From positions 806,001 to 870,000 of the forward strand of contig CAWCOL010000005.1 in the NCBI GenBank assembly GCA_963797175.1: a stretch of DNA of 64,000 nucleotides. Reading direction: 5' to 3'. Below are positions 43,792 to 53,447 of this stretch, piece after piece. The notes under the pieces were generated by a model, which saw only the letters and a list, made by a program, of their open reading frames with translations, ran no database searches and was not told the origin of the DNA. Position 1 is the first letter of the stretch; each line of letters begins with the position of its first letter. A program made the translations under genes and the position numbers. The DNA comes from DATLLN01 sp963797175. Lineage in GTDB: Bacteria; Actinomycetota; Thermoleophilia; Gaiellales; JAICJC01.

Positions 43792-43816
43792 CCCGCTGGC
43801 GGATACCATGAGGGGC

Positions 43817-44759
43817 ATGGCCCCGACCAAGCTCCTGCTGGCGTCGCCGCGAGGCTACTGCGCCGGCGTCGATCGCGCCGTGGACACGGTCGAGCGGGCG
43901 CTCGACCACTTCGGCGCGCCGGTCTACGTCCGCAAGGAGATCGTCCACAACGGCCACGTCGTGCGCGACCTGTCCGATCGCGGCGCGGTGTTCGTGGACA
44001 GCGAGACCGAGGTGCCCGAGGGCGCGGTCGTCGTCCTCTCCGCACACGGCGTCGCCCCCGAGGTGTACGCCAACGCCCGCAAGCGCAAGCTCCAGGTGAT
44101 CGACGCGACCTGCCCGCTGGTCACCAAGGTGCACACCGAGGCCAAGCGCTACGCCGCGGACGGGTACACGATCGTCCTGGTCGGCCACGAGGGGCACGAG
44201 GAGGTGGTCGGCACGATGGGCGAGGCGCCCGAGTCGATCCAGCTGATCGGCTCCGTCGCCGAGATCGACCGCCTCGAGATCGCGGACCCCGAGCGCGTCG
44301 CGTTCATCACGCAGACGACGCTGTCGGTGGACGAGACGGTCGAGATCATCGCCGCCCTGCGCAGCCGGTACCCGGCCATCGTCGGGCCGAAGAAGGACGA
44401 CATCTGCTACGCCACGCAGAACCGGCAGAACGCCGTCAAGCAGCTCGCCCGCGAGGTCGACCTGGTGCTCGTGATCGGCTCGCAGAACTCGTCGAACTCG
44501 AACCGGCTGGTGGACGTCACCCGCGAGATGGGCGTGAGCGCCCACCTGATCGACGACCAGACCGATATCGACGCCGGCCTGGCTGGAGGGCGTCGAGACG
44601 GTCGGCATCACCTCGGGCGCGTCGGCGCCCGAGTGGCTGGTCGAGCGGGTCATCTCGTACTTCCGCGACCTCGGCGTGACCGACGTCGCCTCGCACGAGC
44701 TGGTGGACGAGGACGTCCACTTCTCGCTGCCGATCGCCCTGCGCCGCGCGACCGCCTAG
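43817..44759 (+). CDS. ispH: 4-hydroxy-3-methylbut-2-enyl diphosphate reductase, frameshifted
   Basis: IspH makes IPP and DMAPP in the last step of the MEP pathway. The three cluster Cys are C15 (RGYCAGV), C99 (DATCPLV) and C197 (DDICYATQNRQ), with the EIVHN and SAHGV His motifs in place. After DDQTDIDA the frame is lost at about 44576. Removing one g restores AWLEGVETVGITSGASAPE and a normal end, giving 313 residues. As the gene is essential in MEP-only bacteria, a sequence error is likely. ATG 43817 lies 7 nt after TACCAT (43804-43809); ATG 43808 overlaps that hexamer. Confidence 0.93.
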
Positions 44760-44771
44760 CGGCGGCCGGCC

Positions 44772-45521
44772 GTGAGCGACCGTCCCGCCCCCGTGTACGA
44801 CCAGATCGGCAGGACGTACGCGACCACCCGCCGCGCCGATCCGCGCATCCAGCGGCAGATCTGGGACGCGCTGGGAGACGCGGCGACGGTGGTCAACGTC
44901 GGAGCCGGCGCCGGGTCGTACGAGCCGCCGGCGACGATCCTGGCCGTCGAGCCGTCCGCGGCGATGATCGCCCAGCGGCCGCCGGGAAGCGCGCCCGCCG
45001 CCCAGGCGACGGCCGAGCGCATCCCGCTGCCCGACGGCGCGTGCGACGCCGCGCTCGCCTCGCTGACGACCCACCACTGGAGCGACCAGGCCGCGGGCTT
45101 CCGCGAGATGCGCCGGGTCGCCCGGCGCCTGGTCGTGTTCACCTGGGATCCCGACTTCGCCGACCGCTTCTGGCTCGTCCGCGACTACCTCCCCGAGAGC
45201 GTCGCGTTCGACGGGGCGCGGATGCCGCCGATCGGCCGGGTGCGCGAGTGGATGGGCGGCGCCGAGGTCAGCGTCGTGCCCGTCCCGCACGACTGCGAGG
45301 ACGGCTTCTTCTGCGCCTACTGGCGCCGGCCGGAGGCCTACCTCGACCCGCGGGTGCGCGCCGGCGCCTCCAACCTCGCCCAGCTGGGGGCGGCCGTCGA
45401 CCGCGCCGTCGCCGAGCTGGGCGACGACCTCCGCACCGGACGCTGGCGCGAGCGGAACGCCGACCTGCTCGACCTCGACGAGATCGACCTCGGCTACCGC
45501 CTGCTCGTCAGCCGTCCGTGA
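44772..45521 (+). CDS. SAM-dependent class I methyltransferase
   Basis: A 249-residue protein of the Methyltransf_11 type. It shows YDQIGRTYATTRR at the start, motif I VVNVGAGAGSYE (about 40-51), the acidic end of beta-2 in AVEPS, and ASLTTHHWSDQAAGFREMRRV as motifs IV-V. Small-molecule methylation is likely, with unknown substrate. GTG start 12 bp after the ispH stop suggests co-transcription. Confidence 0.85.
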   Translation: MSDRPAPVYDQIGRTYATTRRADPRIQRQIWDALGDAATVVNVGAGAGSYEPPATILAVEPSAAMIAQRPPGSAPAAQATAERIPLPDGACDAALASLTTHHWSDQAAGFREMRRVARRLVVFTWDPDFADRFWLVRDYLPESVAFDGARMPPIGRVREWMGGAEVSVVPVPHDCEDGFFCAYWRRPEAYLDPRVRAGASNLAQLGAAVDRAVAELGDDLRTGRWRERNADLLDLDEIDLGYRLLVSRP

Positions 45522-45535
45522 CCGGGGTCTGGCAC

Positions 45536-45590
45536 GGGGTCTGGCACGGTGCCGGGCCCCGATCACAGTCGATCCGGAGTCTCGTGACGG
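45536..45590. repeat. REP-like palindromic repeat, copy 3
   Basis: The hairpin core at 45536-45560 (GGGGTCTGGCACGGTGCC plus GGGCCCC) is followed by GATCACAGTCGATCCGGAGTC and TCGTGACGG, the same tail as the 13.5 kb copies. A partial GGGGTCTGGCAC duplicate lies just before it. It separates two convergent genes and may act as terminator. Confidence 0.8.
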
Positions 45591-45624
45591 TTCGTTGTGC
45601 AGGACGCCAGCGAGGCGTGACGGC

Positions 45625-48441
45625 TCAGTCCTGGGCGAGCTGCAGCGGCAGCGTGAACCGCACGACCGTGCCCGAGCCTGCCGTTGACTCGATGGCGAAC
45701 GTACCGCCGGCCAGCCGCACGCGCTCGGCGGCGCTGTCCAGCCCGAGGTGCAGCCGCATCGTGCTGCGGTCGAGCGCCCGGTCGACCGCGAACCCGACGC
45801 CGTCGTCGGACACCTCGACGCGCAGCTCGCCGTCCGTCTCGACCAGCGTGGCGTGCAGGTGCGACGCGCGCGAGTGGCGGCGGGCGTTGCTGACCAGCTC
45901 CTGCACGGTGCGATAGCACAGCGACTCGACCTCGGCCGAATGCCGGCCGACCGTCGCGTCCAGCGTGGCAGCGAGCTCGCCCGAGCGCGACGTCTCGTCC
46001 AGCAGCTCCGACACCGCCGCCTGCAGCCCCCGCGCCTGGAGCAGCGGCGGCCGCAGCTCGAACGTCAGGCGCCGCGTCCGCTCCACCGCATCCGCCAGCG
46101 AGCTGCGGACGACCCGGGCGGCGTCCGCCGCGGCCGCGTCGTCCCCGCGGCGCCGGGCACCGTCCTGCCGGTCGAGCGCGAACAGGGCCGCGGTCATCAC
46201 CTGGATCGTGTCGTCGTGCAGCTCCGTCGCGATCCGGGCGCGCTCCGCGTCGGCCGACCGCAGCAGCTCCGCCAGCACGTGCTGGCGGCTCGCCTCGCTC
46301 AGCGCCAGCGCGACCTGCGCCCGGTCGCGCTCGACCGCCGCCGCCAGCACATTCGCCACCGACTGGAGGAAGTCGCTCTCGTCATCGCCGAACGGGCGGC
46401 CGTCCGTGCGGTACACCTGGAGAGCGCCGTGAGGGCTCGGGCTGCCGGCGATCTTGACCGAGAGGACGCCGGTGACGCCGGCGCTCCGGGCCTGGTCGAG
46501 CAGGGCGAAGCGGGCCTCGGTCGCCAGGTCGTTGCTGACCACGGGCGCGTCGGTCAGCAGCGTGTAGCCGGCGGCGGTCGCCGCCCCCGCGCCGACGCGC
46601 GTCCCGATCCCGGGCGCAGCGTGCCCCGCAGCCGCGACCATCACCAGGTCGTCGCCGCGCAGCTCGAGGATCCCGCCGCCCCACATCCCCAGCACCTCGA
46701 CGGCGGCCTCGGCGGCGTCGGCCATCAGCTCGTCGCGGTCGGCGCCGGCCAGCGCGCGCAGGCCCAGCTCGGCCAGCACCCGCTGGCGGCGCGCCCGCTG
46801 CTCGGTCGCCTCCTCCAGGCGGCGGCGGTCGGTGATGTCGAAGATGACGCCCTGGATGTAGCCGGCCAGCGCCTCCGGCTCCGTCAGCCGGCGACCCTGG
46901 TCGTGCATCCACCGCACCGAGCCGTCCCGCAGGACGACGCGGTACTCGAGGTCGAACGCGTCGCCGCCGTCCAGCATCCGCCGGAACTCCCAGTCGGCGC
47001 GGTCGCGATCGTCGGGATGGATCCGCTCCAGCCAGACGGTGTAGGTGCCCACCCACTCCTCGACCGGAATCTCCAGCAGCTCCTCGATCTGCGGGCTGAC
47101 GTACATGCCGAGACCGTCGGGGTTGTCGATGTAGGTGACGAGCGGGATCTGTTCGACCAGGTTGCGGTACCGGGCCTCGGCGGCCCGCACCGCGTCGGCC
47201 GATTCCACCAGGTCGGTGACGTCGAAGATCAGCCCGTGCCACACCACCTCGCCGGTCTCGGCCGAGACAACGGGCACGCCGGAATCGCGCACCCAGAGCA
47301 CAGAGCCGTCGCGCCCGAGCAGGCGGTACTCGCTCAGCCATGCGCCGCCGGACGCGCGGCAGCGCTCCCAGTCAGCCAGCACGCGCTCGCGATCAGCCGG
47401 GTGCACCGCGTCCCGCCAGGCCCCGAACGCGTCGTCGCTCCACTCGTCCATTCGCACGACGTTCGGGAAGGCACCGGGGTTGTGCAGGGTGGCCGCGTTG
47501 TCCGCGCCGATCTCGTACACCCAGGCCGGCAGCTGCTGCACGAGCGTCCGGTAGCGGAGCTCGGACGCCCGCATCGCCTGATCGGCTTCGACGAGGCTGG
47601 TGATGTCCACGATCAGCCCCTGCCAGAAGTCCAGGTTGCCGTCGTCGCGGAAGACCGGCACGGCGGCGTCGCGCACCCAGATCATCGTGCCGTCGGCCTT
47701 GAGCAGCCGGTACTCGATCGTGAACGGCGGTGTCGGGTCCATGTCCGCCGCCCAGCTCAGCACCCTGTCGCGGTCGTCGGGGTGCAGCACATCCGCCCAG
47801 AACTGCCGGGGATTGGACGACCACTTCCCCGGCTCGTAGCCGAGCAGGCGGCGGATCCCGTCGGGGTTCGGGATCGTCGAGCCGAGCTCGGGGTCGGAGA
47901 CGTAGACGATCGCCGGCAGCTGCTCGTTCAGCGTCCGGTACCGCTCCTCGGACAGCCGCAGCGCCGACGCCCGCTTCTCGCTCTCGATCACCGACGACGC
48001 GAGCCGTCCCAGGTCGCGCACGGTCGCCATTCCGTCCCGGTCGAGCTCCACCGCCGGATCGAGGAAGAACACCTCCATCTCCCAGCGCGAGTGCGGCCGC
48101 GACGGCACCTGCACGAACACCTCGGACGCGACTCCCAGCCGCCGCATGTACGCCTGCGACGGCTCACGGAATGACGGGTCGTCGGCGCGGCGGAAGACCG
48201 GCTCGAGCGGCACGGCCATCCGCACCGGGTCGTCGCCGTCCTCGACGTAGTCGGACAGCGGGTAGCCGCGCCCCACCTCGACCACCTCGGGCACCTCGAG
48301 CACGCCGCTGGCCGCGAGCAGCGTGACGGTGCCCGCCTCCTCGTCCCACTCGGAGAAGATGGCGTGGTCGGCACGGAGCAGCGTGCGGGCGTGCTCCAGC
48401 AGCGCCGTCAGCAGCTCGGGGGCCGAGTCCTCCCCGGGCAC
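45625..48441 (-). CDS. multi-PAS/GAF NarL-type sensor histidine kinase
   Basis: A 938-residue cytoplasmic kinase. By eye it holds a GAF-like domain (about 5-165), three PAS domains with PAC extensions (about 170-295, 300-420 and 425-550), a second GAF (about 560-710), a HisKA_3 dimerisation helix with RIATELHDDTIQVM carrying the phosphorylated His, and an HATPase end with NARRHSRAS and DDGVGF. The partner should be a LuxR-type response regulator, but none is adjacent, so it is an orphan. GTG start 7 bp after the epimerase stop. Confidence 0.9.
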   Translation of the reverse strand: MPGEDSAPELLTALLEHARTLLRADHAIFSEWDEEAGTVTLLAASGVLEVPEVVEVGRGYPLSDYVEDGDDPVRMAVPLEPVFRRADDPSFREPSQAYMRRLGVASEVFVQVPSRPHSRWEMEVFFLDPAVELDRDGMATVRDLGRLASSVIESEKRASALRLSEERYRTLNEQLPAIVYVSDPELGSTIPNPDGIRRLLGYEPGKWSSNPRQFWADVLHPDDRDRVLSWAADMDPTPPFTIEYRLLKADGTMIWVRDAAVPVFRDDGNLDFWQGLIVDITSLVEADQAMRASELRYRTLVQQLPAWVYEIGADNAATLHNPGAFPNVVRMDEWSDDAFGAWRDAVHPADRERVLADWERCRASGGAWLSEYRLLGRDGSVLWVRDSGVPVVSAETGEVVWHGLIFDVTDLVESADAVRAAEARYRNLVEQIPLVTYIDNPDGLGMYVSPQIEELLEIPVEEWVGTYTVWLERIHPDDRDRADWEFRRMLDGGDAFDLEYRVVLRDGSVRWMHDQGRRLTEPEALAGYIQGVIFDITDRRRLEEATEQRARRQRVLAELGLRALAGADRDELMADAAEAAVEVLGMWGGGILELRGDDLVMVAAAGHAAPGIGTRVGAGAATAAGYTLLTDAPVVSNDLATEARFALLDQARSAGVTGVLSVKIAGSPSPHGALQVYRTDGRPFGDDESDFLQSVANVLAAAVERDRAQVALALSEASRQHVLAELLRSADAERARIATELHDDTIQVMTAALFALDRQDGARRRGDDAAAADAARVVRSSLADAVERTRRLTFELRPPLLQARGLQAAVSELLDETSRSGELAATLDATVGRHSAEVESLCYRTVQELVSNARRHSRASHLHATLVETDGELRVEVSDDGVGFAVDRALDRSTMRLHLGLDSAAERVRLAGGTFAIESTAGSGTVVRFTLPLQLAQD

Positions 48442-48448
48442 GCCCGCC

Positions 48449-49435
48449 CTACCGCTGCCGCCAGGCCGCCAGCAGCTCGGCCTCGCGCTCGCGGCTCAAC
48501 GCGAACGCCGAGTCGCGGCCGGCATCGACGTGCCAGCGCAGCGTGTCCTCCGCCGTCTGCTCGAGCGGCCGGAAGCGCAGGCCCGCCGCCGCGGCCGGCG
48601 CCGGGTCGACGCGGTCGATCCAGGCCTCGGCGAGGTCGTCGCCGGTCCAGAGCGGCAGCTCCGACCAGGGCTCCACGCCCCGCTCGATCAGGAAACCGCC
48701 GTCCACCCACTCGAGCCGGGCGCCGCCGTCCACCGCCGCGGCGCAGGTCTCGATCGTCTCGGCCAGCGTGCGCGGGCGGTCCGGCCCCACGCCGTTCAGC
48801 GTGCACGGCTCGCCGCGCTCGATCAGGTCGAGCATCCACGCCGAGAGGTCGCGCACGTCGATCACCTGGCACGGCTGGGAGCGCGGCTCCGGGGCGAGCA
48901 CGTCGCCGCCGGCGGCGAGCCGCACGGGCCAGTAGGCGAACCGGTCGGTGGGGTCGTCGGGGCCGACGATCAGCCCGGGCCGGACGATGATTGCGCCCTC
49001 CGGCAGCGCATCGCGCACCGCCTGCTCGCAGAGCGCCTTGAGCGGCCCGTAGCTCTCCTCGGTGATCTCCTCGACGGACTCGTCGTCGATCGTGGCAACG
49101 GGGGTGGATTCGTCGAGCGCCTCCTTGCCGGCACCGTCGTAGACCGAGACGCTGCTGACGAAGAGGTAGCTGCCGACGGCCGGGGCCAGCAGCTGTGCCG
49201 AGGCCGCGACGATGCGCGGCACGTAGCCGCTGGTGTCGAGCACGGCGTCCCACTCGCGGCCGGCCAGCGCGTCCAGGCCGCCGTCGCGATCGCCGGTCAG
49301 CCGCTCGCACTCGGCAAATCGCTCCGGGTGCGACCGGCCGCGGTTGAACAGCGTCACCGTGTGCTCGCGCGCGAGCGCCGCCTCGACGGCGTGCTTGCCG
49401 AGGAACGTCGTGCCGCCGAGGACGAGGAGCCGCAT
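48449..49435 (-). CDS. NAD-dependent epimerase/dehydratase family protein
   Basis: A 328-residue extended SDR. LVLGGTTFLGKH (about 3-14) is the nucleotide-binding loop, FVSSVSVYDG precedes the active-site region, and YGPLKALCEQ carries the catalytic Tyr-x-x-x-Lys (Y, K four residues on). RPGLIVGPDDPTDRF is the usual downstream motif. It resembles actinobacterial reductases or isoflavone-reductase-like proteins, with unknown substrate. ATG shares a base with the ileS stop (TGATG), so it is coupled to ileS. Confidence 0.87.
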   Translation of the reverse strand: MRLLVLGGTTFLGKHAVEAALAREHTVTLFNRGRSHPERFAECERLTGDRDGGLDALAGREWDAVLDTSGYVPRIVAASAQLLAPAVGSYLFVSSVSVYDGAGKEALDESTPVATIDDESVEEITEESYGPLKALCEQAVRDALPEGAIIVRPGLIVGPDDPTDRFAYWPVRLAAGGDVLAPEPRSQPCQVIDVRDLSAWMLDLIERGEPCTLNGVGPDRPRTLAETIETCAAAVDGGARLEWVDGGFLIERGVEPWSELPLWTGDDLAEAWIDRVDPAPAAAAGLRFRPLEQTAEDTLRWHVDAGRDSAFALSREREAELLAAWRQR

Positions 49436-52400
49436 CAGGCGCGGACGATCCCGAGCTCGGCGCCGGCCTCGAGCGCGACGGCGAGCGTCTCCGCCGCGAT
49501 CCACTGTCCGTGCTGCTCGAAGGCCCGTGTGACCTCGCCGTCGCTGGACGGATAAGTGACGGCGATCCGGTCGGTCAGCTCGAGGCCGGCATCTGCGCGC
49601 ATCCCGTTGATCTGGCGGATCAGGTCGCGGGCGACGCCCTCCAGCGCGAGCTCGGGCGTGATCGCCGTGTCCAGGGCCACCGCGAAGCCGTCGCCGTCGA
49701 GCACCGAGAACCCTTCGCGGGCCCGCGTGCGCAGCTCGAACTCGCCGGGCTCGAGCACCCAGTCGCCGACCTCGACCCGGCCGTCGGCCAGCCGGAAGTC
49801 GCCCTCGCGGAGCAGCCCCCGGATCATGCCCAGGTCGCGCCCGTACTTGGGGCCGAGCGTCTTCAGCAGCGGCATCACCTCGACCTCGGCGAACGCCTCC
49901 CGCGAGTCGGTCAGCCGCACCCGCTTGACCGAGAGCTCCTCGGCCACCAGGTCGTGGTGCACCTCGACCCGTGCGCGCCGCGCCGGGTCGTCGCTGGCGA
50001 CGAGCAGCTCGGCCAGCGGCTGGCGGTGCTTGATGCCGGACGCCGACCGGGCCTGCCGGCCCAGCTCGACCACCGACCGGACGCTCTCCATCTCCTCCAG
50101 CACGACCTCGTCGGCCAGCATCGGGTGCGGCGACGGGTAGCCGGCCAGGTGGACGCTGTCCGGGGCGTCCGGGCAGACCGCGCGGACGAGGTTCTGCCAG
50201 ATCTCATCGGAGAGGAAGGGCATCACCGGGGCGATGCAGCGCAGCAGCTGGGTCAGCGCGTACCAGAGCGTGGCGTAGGCGGCGGCCTTGTCGGCGTCGT
50301 CCGCGTTCTTCCAGAACCGGCCGCGGGAGAGCCGCACGTACCAGTTGGAGAGGTCGTCCACGTGCGCCTCGACGGCCCGCACCAGCCGCGGCGAGTCGTA
50401 GCGGTCGAGCGCGTCGCGGCACTCGGCCACCAGCGCCTGCGTGCGCGCCAGCAGCCAGCGGTCGAGCGGCCGCAGCCCCTCGGGCGGCGGGCCGGTGAGG
50501 GTGGTCTCGTAGTCGGGCTGGAAGCCGTCGATGCGGGCGTAGGTGACGAGGAACGAGTAGGTGTTCCAGAGCGTCAGCAGCCGCCGCTCGACCTGCTTGG
50601 CCGGCCCATATCCGAAGCTCAGGTTCTGGGACGGTGTCTGCGAGGCATACATCCAGCGCATAACGTCGGCGCCCATCGTCTCGACGGCGTCGTCGAACCA
50701 GATCGCGTTGCCCCACGACTTGTGCATGGGCCGCCCTGTCTCGTCGTTCACCTTCTCGTGGGACAACACCCGGCGGTAGGGCGACCGGCCGACCAGGGCA
50801 ACGCTCATGAACAGCATCGAGTAGAACCAGAGCCGGATCTGCTCGCGCATCTCCGACACCCAGTCGGCCGGGAACCACAGCTCCCACTCCTCGTGCGACG
50901 GCAGGTCGGCGATCGTCAGCCCCTCCCCCGCCCCGGTCGAGTAGCCGCGCTCGACGTGCTGGGGGCTGTTCCAGCCCATGGTCGCGAATGGCACGATGCC
51001 GGCGTCCAGCCAGCAGTCGCCGACGTCCGGCAGCCGGCGGGCCTCGGCGCCGCACTCGGCGCAGCCGATCACGACCTCGTCGATCCACGGCCGGTGCAGC
51101 TCCTCGACCGCCTCCAGCCCGCGCAGCGCGCGCTGCTCCAGCTCGTCGCGCGACCCGATCACGGTCATGTGGCCGTCCTCGCAGAAGTAGAACGGCAGCG
51201 GCAGGCCCCAGTAGCGCTTGCGGGAGATGCACCAGTCGCCCATGTTCCGCAGCCAGTCCTCCATCCGCTTGCCGTACTGCTCGGGCATCCACTCCACCTC
51301 GCGGGCCGCCTCGATCATGGGCTCGCGAAGCTCGTCGCAGCGGATGAACCACTCGTCGACCAGCCGGTAGATCAGCTCGGTGCCGCAGCGCCAGCAGACG
51401 GGGTAGCGGTGGGTCAGCTCACCGGCGTCCACCAGGCGCGCGCGCTGCCCCAGCTCCTCGACGATCTGCTGCGCCGCGTCGCCGGTGTGGCGGCCGTGCA
51501 GCCAGCCGAAGCCGTCGTAGAAGACGCCCGACTCGTCCACCGGCACGATCGTCGCCAGACCCTCGCGGGTGCCCAGCTCGAAGTCCTCGGCGCCGCAGCC
51601 GGGGGCGATGTGGACGATGCCGGTGCCCTCCTCCATCGAGACCTCGTCCCAGGCCACGACCCGGTGCTCGACGCCCTCCTGCGCGGCCAGGTCGTCGAAC
51701 GGCCCGTCGTAGGTCATCCCGACCAGCTCCGCGCCCGTCACCGTGCCCAGCGTGCGGCCCTTGAACGGGACGTGATCGAGCCGCGCCGTGGCGACGTAGG
51801 CGACGCCCGAGGCGGTCTCCACCCGCGAGTACTCGGCCTCCGGCTGCACCGCCGCGGCGACGTTGGCGGGCAGCGTCCAGGGCGTCGTCGTCCACACCAC
51901 CAGGTACTCGTGGTCGCGGCCGCGCAGCGGCAGCCGCACGAACAGCGACGGGTGGGTGATGTCCTTGTAGCTGTCGATCAGCTCGTGCTGGGAGAGCGAC
52001 GTGCCGCAGCGCGGGCACCACGGCATCGAGCGGTGGCCCTTGTACAGCCAGTCGCGCTCGTGGCAGGTCTGGAGGAAGCCCCAGATGTAGCTGATGTTCG
52101 TGTCCGTCATCGTGAAGTAGCTGCGCTCCCAGTCCATCCACTGGCCCAGGCGCCGCGACTGCTCCACCTGCACGCCGGCGTACTTCGCGACGCGGTCGCG
52201 GCAGGCGCGCGCGAACCGGTCGAGGCCGTACTCCTCGATCTCGGGCTTCGAGTTCAGCCCCAGCGACTTCTCGACCTCGACCTCGACCCACAGGCCCTGG
52301 CAGTCGAAGCCGTTCTGGTAGCGCTGGTCCTCGCCCAGCATCGCGTGGTAGCGCTGCCAGAGGTCCTTGAGGGTGCGGCCCCAGGCGTGGTGGACGCCCA

Positions 52401-52570
52401 TCGGGTTGTTGGCCGTGATCGGGCCGTCGATGAACGAGAAGCGGCGCTCGGCGCCGCGGTTGGCGTCGCGCAGCCGCTCGAACGTGCGCTCGCTCCGCCC
52501 AGCGCTCGAGCACGCGATGCTCCAGCGCGACGTGGTCGGGCTGCTTGTCGACGGGCGCAAATCCGGGCAC
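49435..52570 (-). CDS. ileS: isoleucyl-tRNA synthetase, frameshifted near the N-terminus
   Basis: IleRS charges tRNA-Ile in the cytoplasm. The catalytic domain, CP1 editing domain (WTTTPWTLPANVA), zinc-like Cys pairs (CWRCG, CAECG) and anticodon-binding domain are all present, about 1,044 residues. Signature 1 reads GVHH (in NPMGVHHAWGRT) instead of HxGH, and signature 2 reads MHKSWGN instead of KMSKS. The first 25 codons lie in another frame, and deleting one base at about 52492 joins VLERWAE to RTFERLRD. GTG 52570 is 7 nt after TAGAAT (52578-52583, minus strand). Confidence 0.94.
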
Positions 52571-52667
52571 GCCGAGGATTCTACGCGGCGCGTCTGCGGG
52601 CGCCCGCCGGGAGCCTCAGCGGCGGGCGGAGCGGTTGGGCCGGGTCAGGCACCCGGTCGCCAAAGCA

Positions 52668-52811
52668 CTAGTCAAGCTCGTGTCGGTGGCAGTAGTCGTC
52701 GAAGGCGGCGTACTTGGCCAGATAGCAGCCCAGCTCGGCGAAGCCGAACTCGAACCACTCCGCAAGCCACCGCTCGTCGATCTCCACGTGCCGTTCCTGC
52801 AGCTCGTCCAT
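52668..52811 (-). CDS. small acidic hypothetical protein
   Basis: A 47-residue protein, acidic and aromatic (DELQERHVEIDERWLAEWFE, then LGCYLAKYAAFDDYCHRHELD), with one predicted amphipathic helix pair and two Cys. No family is recognised. ATG 52811 is chosen because GGAAGGGA lies about 6 nt upstream; a longer in-frame start exists at 52877. It is unlike the antisense shadows in composition, which supports a real gene. Confidence 0.5.
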   Translation of the reverse strand: MDELQERHVEIDERWLAEWFEFGFAELGCYLAKYAAFDDYCHRHELD

Positions 52812-52914
52812 CGTCTTGTCCCTTCCGGGGGGGTCACCCGGATGAAGCCATCTCCCCTTGCTCGTCACCTGACGCACAAAGAGAGCCGATGGATAGGTAA
52901 TCGACCGAAGGTGG

Positions 52915-53447
52915 TTACGGCTTTACGTCTTCTCGCAAATCCCGCAGCGCCGCGATCGCCTCGCGGCCGTTGGGAAAGGCGATCTCGTGCGTCGGGGATC
53001 GCGTCGAGCGGGAACCAGCCCAGCTCGCTGACGTCGTCGGCCGGGGACTCCTCGCCGCCCAGCACCCGCGCCTCGTAGTGGATGTTGAGCGTGGAGACGC
53101 CGTCGTCGCCGTAGCGGTCGAGGAAGAACCCGATCAGCCGCACCGGCTCCACCTCGAGGCCGGTCTCCTCCCGCAGCTCGCGGACGACGGCGTCCTCGGG
53201 CAGCTCGCCCGGCTCGACGAAGCCGCCGGGGGTGTCCCACAGCCCCTGCTGCGGGGGCCGCGCGCGACGGGCGAGCAGCACGCGCCCGTCCCGCACGACC
53301 AGCGCGCTCGCGGTCGGCGCGGGGTTGTCGTAGATGACGCAGGCCGCAGGCCGGGCAGTGCAGGACGTCCGCGCCCTCGCCCTCGGCCCGGCGCCGCTCG
53401 AGCGGCGCGCCGCAGCGGGGGCAATGGCGCCAGTCAGCCCGGTGCAC
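52915..53447 (-). CDS. Nudix hydrolase with N-terminal zinc ribbon, two frameshifts
   Basis: After removal of two single bases the gene encodes 176 residues. A zinc ribbon (HCPRCGAPL ... HCPACG) is followed by a Nudix domain with GGFVEPGELPEDAVVRELREETGLE (53214 to 53140), the G-x5-E-x7-REUxEExGU box that binds Mg and cleaves nucleoside diphosphate-X bonds. Frame breaks lie near 53343 (between CPACG and VIYDNPAP) and near 52990 (between AIPD and HEIAFPNGREAIAAL). NudC-like NADH or NDP-sugar substrates are possible. GTG 53447 overlaps the hydrolase gene upstream by 14 bp. Confidence 0.78.

Noticed and set aside
45748..48174. A frame of about 800 codons antisense to the sensor kinase
   Set aside because: Shadow of the kinase gene; no recognisable fold or start signal.
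49510..52671. A frame of about 1,050 codons antisense to ileS
   Set aside because: Low-complexity residues, no motif, while the opposite strand holds a complete IleRS.
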